DNA from: Alloteropsis semialata
Lineage: Eukaryota; Streptophyta; Magnoliopsida; Poales; Poaceae
Length of the DNA: 64,000 nucleotides
Direction: 5' to 3'
Assembly (NCBI GenBank): GCA_004135705.1
Contig: CM014272.1
Location: 51,056,435-51,120,434 of the forward strand
The notes under the pieces were generated by a model. The model ran no database searches. It saw only the letters and a list, made by a program, of their open reading frames with translations, and was not told the DNA's origin. The translations under genes and the position numbers were made by a program. Positions 19,035-30,078 of the stretch are shown in pieces (position 1 is the first letter of the stretch; each line of letters starts with the position of its first letter).

Positions 19035-21326
19035 TGTCACACCCGGATTTACGAAGGAAATCCGAATGCTACTATATGTGTACCCAGGAAGTCTTTACAC
19101 ACATATAGCTCCAGAAATGATTATCAAAAGAGAAAGAACAGTGCTCGATAACATAAACAGAAATAAAGTCATTACATCACAGGCATTACATTATTATCGA
19201 GTTTATCAAAGTAGCGGAAGCCTGATGTAATCTAACTCCAAGACATCTCCACAGGGACTCTGACTGGGGGAATGCACTGCCTAGAAGTCCAGAAACTCCT
19301 CGGGAAACACATCCACTGGCGGCTCATCTGAGTACCCATCCGGGATTTTGTTGATATGAAGCAAGTGTAAGTAATCCATCTTACTTAGCAAGCATAACAT
19401 GATTAAATGAGGCTCAAAAGGCTATGCAAGGTTTAAACTGCGGTTAGCATTTTTAGTTGATTACTTTTAGAATTAACCTGAATTACTACAGTTATATGAC
19501 AACCCTGGTTGTAACCCACATTATAAAAACATGTGAAGTATAATTAATGAACAAAATCATATTAAACCATTTATCCGGAAAACAAGGTACCCCGAGTCAA
19601 AAAGGATCCAGGCCGCTCTTGACCGTGAGCACGACTGTTATAACAGTTTTACACTCTGCAGAGGTTGTACACTTTCACCCCCTATCGTGATCCCCCTTGC
19701 CTTGGGCATGCACTCCCTTCACACCAAGTGAAATGAGTACAGGGTTTCACTATGAGACCTTTCAAAAGACACCCTAGCAAGCTAGTGGCCGCTACGGTTT
19801 CCTGACAGGCGCATGGACCCCTCCAGGCTCCAGCCAAAACATCACACAAATCCATCACACACAAACCCCCAACGAGAACTGACCGAGGTCCACACTTAAA
19901 CCTGGCAGCCCCACTTGCGCCTTTCGGTAACCACTAGACAAGCTAGAGCCGTACAGTTTACTTAGTCAAGACCAGAGCCATGTGGTTCCTGTGGTTGTAT
20001 GGTTTTCCTGGGTTGCCGCTTTAAGAACGGGACCTTATGAAGAGATGCTTAGAGCAATCCAAACACATGCTCAAGCTCCCTAAACCAAGTTGCTAAAAAG
20101 CATATTTTAATAAGGTTCCAAGTATACCATTAGTCAAGATTAACATTTTATAACGAACATTAGCGGTTAGCAAGCATAGCGACTTAACCTGACTACCCAA
20201 TGCAAAACCCAGGCAAACAAGGAATATGGTAAACAAGTCTAGTCATCCTTAGGGTTAACAAATTTAGACACATGCATAAATGAATAAAATGATTATAAGG
20301 TGAATAGGTATCAAGGATGAATCATGTTACACTTGCCTTCCTCAAAATATTGCTGCTGATCCGATTCTTCAAACTCTTGATCAAAGCCGGCCTCGGTCCG
20401 GAGATGCAGGGCGTCGGGGTTGCGCTCCTGGTATACCTGCGCAACCAAGGAGAGCAGAGGGAGAGAGGGTGAGGGCGGTTCTTGGCAATGGCAGAACGAG
20501 GACAGTGATGTTTCTTACCGGGGCGAGCTTTGGCATCCAGAAATTCGATGAGAAGAGCTCTCACTTTGGAAAATTGGGAAGCAAGGGAGGTAAAGGAGGT
20601 TGGGGGGATCTCGCCCGAGGTTTTTTTGCGGAGGGGGAAGAGAGCTTGGGCGGCCTGAATTGAAGAGAGGGGGGCTGTTTCGTTGCTGCGACATGAATGC
20701 AATTGAAAGGAAATTATGTCGGGGCGTTTCATTTGGTGGAAGAGGAAAGGGAGGGGCGAAGGTTCAGGGAAGGGGCGGTTCCTCTCCTGCGTGCGTTGCA
20801 GAGAGAGACATAGGGGAGAAGGGATGGGGCGTGGGGGAAGGGAAGCGACGCAGGGAGAGGACGACGGCTTTCTGCGTGAGAGGACAGAGGGGGGCGACGT
20901 GCTTGGGGGGTCTGCCTGCGTGCGTGATAGGGAAGGGAGAGTGGATCTGGTTTGGGCCTGGGTTGGATTTGTTTGGGCCCAAGAAAGAGAGTGTGCAGGG
21001 CTGGTTTGGGCCAAAGAGAGAAAAGAAAGGAGGGAGAGAGAGATGGGCCGGATTGGGTTAGAGGGGTTTGGGCCTCGAGAAAGAAAAGGGTAGGGCCGGG
21101 CTTTGGGCTAGGTTCTGGGTTTAAGAAACTAGGGCTAAGCACACACACAAAGCACTCATACAAGAAAACAATGCGCCGGCATAAAATGCACGCAAACAAG
21201 TTTCTAAACCTATGGTTGATTTTAATTTCCGAAAAAGGTTTTATATTTACCTAAATTTTGAGAATGCACACACAAGAGCTAGCAAATTAATTACTAATTT
21301 AGAAATAAAATTTTTAGGGTGTTACA
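19035..21326 (-). repeat. Chromovirus 3' LTR, facing IRL
   Basis: In element sense this is the downstream LTR. It lies 214 bp from the IRL start codon and points towards it. A TATA-like AAATATAAAACC is read on the minus strand at about 21248-21237. Confidence 0.9.
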
Positions 21327-23202
21327 AACCTACCCCCTTAAAATGAATCTCGTCCTCGAGATTCGGTTGAGCTTTCAAACAACTGCCGATATTCTGCCTT
21401 TAAATCTTCTTCTCTTTCCCAAGTTGCCTCATCCACTGAGTGTCGGCTCGACTGCACCTTGCACATCCGTATCACCTTACTCCTTGTGACTCTTTCTGCC
21501 ACTTCCAATATCTTGATGGGATACTCTTTATAGGTAAGATCCTCTTGTACATCGAGTTCCTCCAGAGGTAACTATTCTTCTGGCACTCGTAAACATTTCT
21601 TTAATTGTGATATGTGGAACATATCATGTACACCAGACAGTCTAGTTGGCAGTTCCAATTGATAAGCTACTTCACCTTTTCTGTCCAGCACCTTGAATGG
21701 TCCAATATACCTCGGTGCTAGTTTTCCCTTGACATTAAATCTACGAACTCCTCTCATAGGTGACACCTTGAGATAGACGTAGTCGCCAATTTCAAAACTA
21801 AGGTCTCGACGTCTGACATCCGCATAACTTTTCTGCCTTGATTGTGCTACTTTCAAATTCTGCCTGATTGTCTGCACCTGTCTTTCAGCCTCTTTAAGAA
21901 TTTCAGGTCCAAACACTTGGCTTTCTCCCGTTTGATTCCAGAACAAGGGTGTCCTGCATTTCCTGCCATAAAGTGCCTCAAAAGGTGCCATTTGTAGACT
22001 CTTCTGGAAACTGTTGTTATAAGAGAATTCTGCATAGGGCAAACTCTTATCCCAACTTGTTCCGTACTGTAAAGCACAAGCCCTCAACATATCTTCCAAG
22101 ATTTGGTTTGTCCTTTCAGTTTGCCCATCTGTCTGTGGATGATAAGCCGAACTGAAGTTTAGTTTTGTATCCATTGATTCATGAAGTTTATGCCAGAACT
22201 GTGATGTGAACTGTGAACCTCGATCTGACACAATCTTCTTTGGGACCCCATGCAAGCATACTATTCTCTCTATGTATAGCTCTTCCAGCTTTGCACCTGA
22301 GTAAGTGGTCTTCACCAGAACGAAATGATCTACCTTAGTTAGTCGGTCCACAGTTACCCATATAGAGTCAAAACCTCTCTGAGTTCGGGGCAAACCGACT
22401 ATAAAGTCCATTCCGACTTCTTCCCATTTCCATTCTGGTATCTTCAAGGGTTGGAGTAAACCGGCAGGTCTCTGATGTTCCGCTTTAACCCTTTGACATG
22501 TGTCACATAGAGCGACATGTGTTGCGACATCTCTCTTGAGTCCATACCACCAGTATCTCTCTTTAATATCCAAATACATTTTTGTACTTCCCGGGTGTAT
22601 GGAGTAAGCTGAATCATGTGCTTCCCTTAGTATAGCATCTCTTATATGCTTCAGATTAGGCACACATATTCTTTTACCAAACCACACAGTTCCTTGCTCG
22701 TCCATGCTAAATCCTGGTGCTTTTCCCTGAATGATCAAAGCTATGATTTCCTGAATCTTCCTATCCTTATGTTGACCTTCTTTAATCTCTTTTTCTAGCG
22801 TTGGTTCAACTTCCATTTCTACTGTGCTTGCTGCAAATTCCAGATTCAACCGTTCAAATTCTTTACTGAGTTCTTCTGGCAACTGGGTAACTCTATTTGC
22901 ATGACTTCTTCTGCTTAGAGCATCTGCCACCACATTTGCCTTTCCTGGATGATAGTGAATTTCCAGGTCATAATCCTTGATTAGCTCTAACCATCGGCGT
23001 TGCCTCAAATTCAAGTCTGACTGTGTGAACACATACTTCAGGCTCTTGTGGTCAATGTAGATATCACACTTATGGCCAATCAAATAGTGTCTCCATATCT
23101 TTAGTGCGTGCACCACTGCTGCAAGTTCAAGATCATGAGTCGGATAATTTAACTCATGCTTCCTTAACTGTCTGGAGGCATATGCTACCACTTTTCCTTC
23201 TT
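21327..23202 (-). pseudogene. Second chromovirus pol copy: RNase H and integrase (partial)
   Basis: The frame runs from the undetermined base to a stop at 21572. RNase H: VVAYASRQLRKHELNYPTHD, DHKSLKYVFTQ. Integrase: HHCC finger (HDSAYSIHPG...CDTCQRVK) and the DDE set within VGMDFIVGLP, VSDRGSQFTS and TDGQTERTNQILEDM. It differs from the other copy at a few residues (DHFVLVKT versus AHFVPVKT) and shares with it a TAG immediately after VPEE, before the chromodomain. Confidence 0.85.
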
Positions 23203-23203
23203 N
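23203..23203. other. Undetermined base (assembly join)
   Basis: The only N in the window. RNase H coding sequence stops on one side and mid-LTR sequence begins on the other, so it probably stands for a gap of unknown size. Confidence 0.85.
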
Positions 23204-25017
23204 GTAACCCACATTAGAAAAACATGTGAATATTATAAGTAACCAACATCATCATTAACCATTACTTTAGAAAACAAGGAACCGCTCAAAAAGGATCCAG
23301 GCCGCTCTTGACCGTGAGCACGGCTGTTATAACAGTTTTACACTCTGCAGAGGTTGTACACTTTCACCACCGGTCGTGATCCCCCTTGCCTAGGGCACGC
23401 ACTCCCTTCACACCACGTGAAATGAGTACAGGGTTTCACTATGAGACCTTTCAAAAGACACCCTAACAAGCTAGTGGCCGCTATGGTTTTCTGACAGGCG
23501 CATGGACCCCTCCAGGCTCCAGCCTAAACATCACACAAATCCATCACACACAAACCCCAACGAGAACTGACCGAGGTCCACACTTAAACCTGGCAGCCCC
23601 ACTTGCTTTCGGTAACCACTAGGCAAGCTAGAGCCGTACAGTTTACTTAGTCAAGACCAGAGCCATGTGATTCCTGTGGTTGTACGGTTTTCCTGGGTTG
23701 CCGCTTTAAGAACGGGACCTTAAGAAGAGATTAGAGCAATCAAACACATGCTCAAGCTCCCTAAACCAAGTTGCTAAAAAGCATATTTTAATAAGGTTCC
23801 AAGTATACCATTAGTCAAGATTAACATTTTATAACGAACATTAGCGGTTGGCAAGCATAGCGACAACTAACATATCTACCCATATGCAAAACCCAGGGTA
23901 AACAAGGAATATGGTAAACAAGTCTAGTCATCCTTAGGGTTAACAAATTTAGACACATGCATAAATGAATAAAATGATTATAAGGTGAATAGGTATCAAG
24001 GATGAATCATGTTACACTTGCCTTCCTCAAAATATTGCTGCTGATCCGATTCTTCAAACTCTTGATCAAAGCCGGCCTCGGTCCGGAGATGCAGGGCGTC
24101 GGGGTTGCGCTCCTGGTATACCTGCGCAACCAAGGAGAGCAGAGGGAGAGAGGGTGAGGGCGGTTCTTGGCAATGGCAGAACGAGGACAGTGATGTTTCT
24201 TACCGGGGCGAGCTTTGGCATCCAGAAATTCGATGAGAAGAGCTCTCACTTTGGAAAATTGGGAAGCAAGGGAGGTAAAGGAGGTTGGGGGGATCTCGCC
24301 CGAGGTTTTTTTGCGGAGGGGGAAGAGAGCTTGGGCGGCCTGAATTGAAGAGAGGGGGGCTATTTCGTTGCTGCGACATGAATGCAATTGAAAGGAAATT
24401 ATGTCGGGGCGTTTCATTTGGTGGAAGAGTAAAAGGAGGGGCGAAGGTTCAGGGAAGGGGCGGTTCCTCTCCTGCGTGCGTTGCAGAGAGAGACGTAGGG
24501 GAGAAGGGATGGGGCGTGGGGGAAGGGAAGCGACGCAGGAAGAGGAGGGGGCGACGAGCTTTCTGCGTGAGAGGAGAGAGGGGGGCGACGTGCTTGGGGG
24601 GTCTGCCTGCGTACGTGATAGGGAAGGGAGAGTGGATCTGGTTTGGGCCTGGGTTGGATTTCTTTGGGCCCAAGAAAGAGAGTGTGCAGGGCTGGTTTGG
24701 GCCAAAGAGAGAAAAGAAAGGAGGGAGAGAGAGATGGGCCGGATTGGGTTAGAGGGGTTTGGGCCTCGAGAAAGAAAAGGGTAGGGCCGGGCTTTGGGCT
24801 AGGTTCTGGGTTTAAGAAACTAGGGCTAAGCACACACACAAAGCACTCATACAAGAAAACAATGCGCCGGCATAAAATGCACGCAAACAAGTTTCTAAAC
24901 CTATGGTTGATTTTAATTTCCGAAAAAGGTTTTATATTTACCTAAATTTTGAGAATGCACACACAAGAGCTAGCAAATTAATTACTAATTTAGAAATAAA
25001 ATTTTTAGGGTGTTACA
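23204..25017 (-). repeat. Middle, truncated chromovirus LTR
   Basis: Homologous to the outer LTRs from about their position 477 on, ending GTTACA with the same pol-side flank. It differs from both neighbours by scattered substitutions and indels (for example in the GC-rich stretch near 24530-24560), so it is not an exact duplicate. Confidence 0.88.
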
Positions 25018-25029
25018 AACCTACCCCCT

Positions 25030-25262
25030 TAAAATGAATCTCGTCCTCGAGATTCGGTTGAGCTTTCAAACAACTGCCGATATTCTGCCTTTAAATCTTC
25101 TTCTCTTTCCCAAGTTGCCTCATCCACTGAGTGTCGGCTCGACTGCACCTTGCACATCCGTATCACCTTACTCCTTGTGACTCTTTCTGCCACTTCCAAT
25201 ATCTTGATGGGATACTCTTTATAGGTAAGATCCTCTTGTACATCGAGTTCCTCCAGAGGTAA
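25030..25262 (-). pseudogene. Chromodomain coding sequence downstream of an in-frame stop
   Basis: After the TAG the same frame continues LPLEELDVQEDLTYKEYP, IKILEVAERVTRSKVIRMCK, RHSVDEATWEREEDLKAEY, a chromovirus chromodomain. One expected tryptophan appears as serine (VQSS). The stop separates it from integrase unless read through. The left copy has the same arrangement at about 21340-21571. Confidence 0.8.
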
Positions 25263-26906
25263 CTATTCTTCTGGCACTCGTAAACATTTCTTTAATTGTG
25301 ATATGTGGAACATATCATGTACACCAGACAGTCTAGTTGGCAGTTCCAATTGATAAGCTACTTCACCTTTTCTGTCCAGCACCTTGAATGGTCCAATATA
25401 CCTCGGTGCTAGTTTTCCCTTGACATTAAATCTACGAACTCCTCTCATAGGTGACACCTTGAGATAGACGTAGTCGCCAATTTCAAAACTAAGGTCTCGA
25501 CGTCTGACATCCGCATAACTTTTCTGCCTTGATTGTGCTACTTTCAAATTCTGCCTGATTGTCTGCACCTGTCTTTCAGCCTCTTTAAGAACTTCAGGTC
25601 CAAACACTTGGCTTTCTCCCGTTTGATTCCAGAACAAGGGCGTCCTGCATTTCCTGCCATAAAGTGCCTCAAAAGGTGCCATTTGTAGACTCTTCTGGAA
25701 ACTGTTGTTATAAGAGAATTCTGCATAGGGCAAACTCTTATCCCAACTTGTTCCGTACTGTAAAGCACAAGCCCTCAACATATCTTCCAAGATTTGGTTG
25801 GTCCTTTCAGTTTGCCCATCTGTCTGTGGATGATAAGCCGAACTGAAGTTTAGTTTTGTATCCATTGATTCATGAAGTTTATGCCAGAACTGTGATGTGA
25901 ACTGTGAACCTCGATCTGACACAATCTTCTTTGGGACCCCATGCAAGCATACTATTCTCTCCATGTATAGCTCTGCCAGCTTTGCACCTGAGTAAGTGGT
26001 CTTCACCGGAACGAAATGAGCTACCTTAGTTAGTCGGTCCACAATTACCCATATAGAGTCAAAACCTCTCTGAGTTCGGGGCAAACCGACTATAAAGTCC
26101 ATTCCGACTTCTTCCCATTTCCATTCTGGTATCTTTAAGGGTTGGAGTAATCCGGCAGGTCTCTGATGTTCTGCTTTAACCCTTTGACATGTGTCACATA
26201 GAGCGACATGTGTTGCGACATCTCTCTTGAGTCCATACCACCAGTATCTCTCTTTAATATCCAAATACATTTTTGTACTTCCCGGGTGTATGGAGTAAGC
26301 TGAATCATGTGCTTCCCTTAGTATAGCATCTCTTATATGCTTCAGATTAGGCACACATATTCTTTTACCAAACCACACAGTTCCTTGCTCATCCATGGTA
26401 AATCCTGGTGCTTTTCCTTGAATAATCAAAGCTATGATTTCCTGAATCTTCCTATCCTCATGTTGACCTTCTTTAATCTCTTTTTCTAGCGTTGGTTCAA
26501 CTTCCATTTCCAATGTGCTTGCTGCAAATCCCAGATTCAACTGTTCAAATTCTTTACTGAGTTCTTCTGGCAATTGGGTAACTCTATTTGCATGACTTCT
26601 TCTGCTTAGAGCATCTGCCACCACATTTGCCTTTTCTGGATGATAGTGAATCTCCAGGTCATAATCCTTGATTAGCTCTAACCATCGGCGTTGCCTCAAA
26701 TTCAAGTCTGACTGTGTGAACACATACTTCAGGCTCTTGTGGTCAATGTAGATATCACACTTATGGCCAATCAAATAGTGTCTCCATATCTTTAGTGCGT
26801 GCACCACTGCTGCAAGTTCAAGGTCATGAGTCGGATAATTTAACTCATGCTTCCTTAACTGTCTGGAGGCATATGCTACCACTTTTCCTTCTTGCATAAG
26901 TACCAT
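25263..26906 (-). pseudogene. Chromovirus pol: RNase H and integrase (downstream open part)
   Basis: 547 codons are open from about the RNase H start to a TAG at 25263-25265. It carries the same RNase H, HHCC and DDE motifs as the left copy, then the GPFKVLDRKGEVAYQLELP linker typical of chromoviruses. It is one base out of frame with the upstream gag-RT frame, so the polyprotein is broken here. Described only; no joined sequence is given. Confidence 0.88.
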
Positions 26907-29473
26907 CCGAACCCTTGGCGAGATGCATCACAATATATAGAGAAACTCTTGGTTATATATGGCAATACCAATATCGGGGAAGTGGTTAATATTTTCTTGA
27001 GTTCCTCAAAACTAGCTTGACACTTTTCTGACCACACGAACTTCACATTCTTCTCTAGCAAGGATGTCATAGGTTTAGCAATTTTGGAGAACTCTTCAAT
27101 GAACCGTCGATAGTATCCAGCCATTCCAAGGAAACTCCGAATCTCACTCACATCTTTTGGTGGATTCCAACTCAACACATCTTTAACCTTCTTTGGATCA
27201 ACTGCCACTCCTCCATTGGATACAACATGACCCAAAAATGCTACTTCCTTTAGCCAGAATTCATATTTACTGAACTTGGCATACAGTTGTTGTTCCCTGA
27301 GGCTCTGTAATACCAACCGTAGATGCTCCTCATGCTCTTCTTCATTCTTGGAGAAAATCAGAATGTCATCAATGAATACTACCACAAACTTGTCCAAGTA
27401 ATCCATGAAGACTTTATTCATCAAATACATGAAGTAGGCAGGAGCATTGGTCAGCCCGAATGACATAACTGTGAACTCATACAATCCAAACCGGGTAGTG
27501 AATGCCGTCTTGGGAATATCAGAAGTACGAATTCTCATCTGGTGATATCCCGAACGATGATCAATCTTGGAGAATACACATGCTCCCTTTAGTTGATCAA
27601 AGAGATCATCGATCCTTGGTAGCGGATACTTATTCTTTATGGTTACGTCATTGAGTACCCGGTAATCGATGCACATTCTCTTGGTTCCATCTTTCTTTTC
27701 AACAAACAATACTGGTGCTCCCCAAGGGGAAGAGCTGGGTCTAATGTAACCCTTCTCAAGTAGTTCATCTAATTGCTTCTTAAGCTCTTCTAATTCTTTC
27801 ACACCCATTCTATATGGTCGCTTAGCTATAGGTGCAGCGCCGGGTTTAAGATCAATAAGAAATTCAACTTCGCGTTCTGGTGGCATACCTGGCAACTCTG
27901 CGGGAAATACATCAGGAAATTCCTTCACCACATTGATGTCTTCCATGGCCATCTCCTTCACTTGATTAGCATGACACACTTCTGAAGCTGTCATAGTTGC
28001 CTGATATTCCACTTTTTCCCCAGAACTTGCTGTCAATTGCACTGCTCTTTTAGCACACTGAATTACTCCATCATGCTTTGCTAGCCATGACATTCCCAGG
28101 ATAATATCAATGCCAGTAGAGTTCAAGATAATTGGATTGGCTACAAAGTCTAACCCCCTTATTTTTATGCTAACCTTTGGATAAAGTAAGGTTGCCTTTA
28201 GTTCTCCGCCAGGTGAACTAACTATCATTGCTTTTTGCATAGGTTGCATAATCATCATGTGCTTTTTCACAAACTGGGCAGATATAAAAGCATGCGATGC
28301 TCCAGAATCAAATACTGATGCAGGATTTGAGTTCACTGAAAACGTATCGATCACCACATCTGTTGCTTCTTGCGCAGCCTCCACATTCACATGATTAACT
28401 TTGCCTCGAGCATAGTTCTGTTGTCCTCCATTACGTGGGCCTTGTTGCTGTCCACCAGCGTTCTGTCCCATCTTCTTAGGGCAATTGTTAGCAAAATGCC
28501 CTGGTTCACCACATCTGTAACACACCCTCGGAGTCACGGGTGTTGTGTTGGCCTGTGTGAGTGGTGGAGCTTGAGCTTTCAACTGTGGGTTCTGAGGCCT
28601 GTACTGCTGCTGTTGGTGGTGCTGGTACTGCTGTTGCTGCTGGTTCTGAGAGCGCTGCTGGTACTGGGGACGACTCATGTGGTTAGAAGGTCCTTGAAAG
28701 CGAGGCTGATTACCCATTGACGGATTGTAGCGCGGACGCGAGATGCTTCCAGACTGTTGGCCCATATACTTCCTCTTCTTTTCTTCCATCGCCTTGCACT
28801 TATTCTCAAGCATCAGAGTTTTGTCAACCAACTTTTGAAAGTTCTCAAAAGTGTGTGTCATAAGTTGGTACTGTAGCCCATCATTCAGTCCTAGCAGAAA
28901 GAGCCTCTGTTTCTTGTCATCTGTGGAGACCTCCTCTGGAGCATACCTTGATAGTTCAATAAATTTATCACGGTAAGCTGTGACAGTCATAGATCCCTGC
29001 TTCAATGCCAAGAACTCCTGACGCTTCAGTATCATCAAGCCGTCCGACACATGGTGAGAACGGAAGCTCTCGCAGAATTCCAGCCAAGTGATCTGATTAG
29101 GGTGGGGATGAGCGTACTGATATGCATCCCACCAATCCAGGGCTGCTCCTTGTAGTTGGCCTGACCCATATTGGACCTTCTCTCGATCATCACATTGGGC
29201 GATGTCAAGTTGTCTGTCCACTGCCTTAAGCCAGTCCACTGCTTGCAAAGGATTACTTGCACTGGAGAAGGTTGGTGGATGACCCTTCATGAACTCTCCA
29301 CGCTTGTCCCTTGGTGGAGCGGGGTGTGGTTGATGAGGAGGTTGTTGTTGCTGATTTTGTTGCATCATTGCCATGGTTTGAGCCAACTGCTGCATGATCT
29401 GATTCTGCTGGGCCAGGAGTTGCTCCACAGTGGGTTGGTTGTTCCCCTGGTTACTTCTTCTGTCACTGGCCAT
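26876..29473 (-). CDS. Chromovirus gag-protease-RT polyprotein (frame-broken at its 3' end)
   Basis: 865 codons are open. Gag comes first (PTFSSASNPLQAVDWLKAVD, then Gln-rich sequence, then a CCHC knuckle CYRCGEPGHFANNC near residue 325), then protease with FDSGASHAFI near residue 390 and IILGMSWL, then RT with FVEKKDGTKRMCIDYRVLN, KIDHRSGYHQ and the active site VFIDDILIFSK near residue 700. RNase H begins YCDASRQG and goes out of frame near 26906 through what looks like loss of one base. These proteins would form particles, reverse-transcribe the element RNA and integrate it. The start ATG follows the PBS by about 590 bp. Confidence 0.9.
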   Translation of the reverse strand: MASDRRSNQGNNQPTVEQLLAQQNQIMQQLAQTMAMMQQNQQQQPPHQPHPAPPRDKRGEFMKGHPPTFSSASNPLQAVDWLKAVDRQLDIAQCDDREKVQYGSGQLQGAALDWWDAYQYAHPHPNQITWLEFCESFRSHHVSDGLMILKRQEFLALKQGSMTVTAYRDKFIELSRYAPEEVSTDDKKQRLFLLGLNDGLQYQLMTHTFENFQKLVDKTLMLENKCKAMEEKKRKYMGQQSGSISRPRYNPSMGNQPRFQGPSNHMSRPQYQQRSQNQQQQQYQHHQQQQYRPQNPQLKAQAPPLTQANTTPVTPRVCYRCGEPGHFANNCPKKMGQNAGGQQQGPRNGGQQNYARGKVNHVNVEAAQEATDVVIDTFSVNSNPASVFDSGASHAFISAQFVKKHMMIMQPMQKAMIVSSPGGELKATLLYPKVSIKIRGLDFVANPIILNSTGIDIILGMSWLAKHDGVIQCAKRAVQLTASSGEKVEYQATMTASEVCHANQVKEMAMEDINVVKEFPDVFPAELPGMPPEREVEFLIDLKPGAAPIAKRPYRMGVKELEELKKQLDELLEKGYIRPSSSPWGAPVLFVEKKDGTKRMCIDYRVLNDVTIKNKYPLPRIDDLFDQLKGACVFSKIDHRSGYHQMRIRTSDIPKTAFTTRFGLYEFTVMSFGLTNAPAYFMYLMNKVFMDYLDKFVVVFIDDILIFSKNEEEHEEHLRLVLQSLREQQLYAKFSKYEFWLKEVAFLGHVVSNGGVAVDPKKVKDVLSWNPPKDVSEIRSFLGMAGYYRRFIEEFSKIAKPMTSLLEKNVKFVWSEKCQASFEELKKILTTSPILVLPYITKSFSIYCDASRQGFGWYLCKKEKW

Positions 29474-30063
29474 CTGTTGAAGACATAGTATTACTGTTAT
29501 TCAACCATCCGAAATAACAATAATCTGATTCTTGACAAGGGTATGGAAATGGTAGATGTGCAGAACAAAAACCCACCCAACTATTTAAACATTCAACCTT
29601 AAACCTATATCTAGATGATTGTGAGTATAAAACCCACATTCATCACAATCATTACAAAAATCCAACTCATGCATTAAACATAATCACAATTATTCAAATC
29701 ACCCAAGAGCACAGGTTCACACATGAGAAACTTAAAACAAACTCAAAACGCATCTAAGTCGTTTATTACAGCTCATGGGGCAAATCTAAAGATCCTTACC
29801 TATGGTGATGCAAGCCTATCTCATGAAAGAAAACGACGGAGAGAGTCAAATTTTGCAATAGATAAGGATAGAAGTATAAGCAAAGATTTTTAATAAATTA
29901 ATGATAAGGCAAAGCAAGGATAGATTGAATAAACAAAATGAGGTGTGTATAATCAATAGATGAAATAAGCAAGGTTAATTTAAAATGGAATAAAGCAAGG
30001 AGTTTAAAGCATAAACTCTAAATGACCATTCTAACCTAGGCTGCGCATCCTACAGTCAGCACT
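29474..30063 (-). other. Chromovirus 5' leader
   Basis: AT-rich untranslated leader between PBS and gag. No other coding signal is seen. Confidence 0.6.
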
Positions 30064-30075
30064 GCTTTGATACCA
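30064..30075 (-). other. Primer-binding site (initiator tRNA-Met type)
   Basis: TGGTATCAAAGC on the minus strand, a few bases from the 5' LTR; one mismatch to the usual TGGTATCAGAGC. Confidence 0.8.
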
Positions 30076-30078
30076 CTC

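Noticed and set aside
20469..21093. Plus-strand open frames of 125-153 codons in the chromovirus LTRs (also near 24.3-24.8 and 31.6-32.3 kb)
   Set aside because: Gly/Arg/Glu-rich shadows on the strand opposite to the element, in GC-rich LTR DNA.
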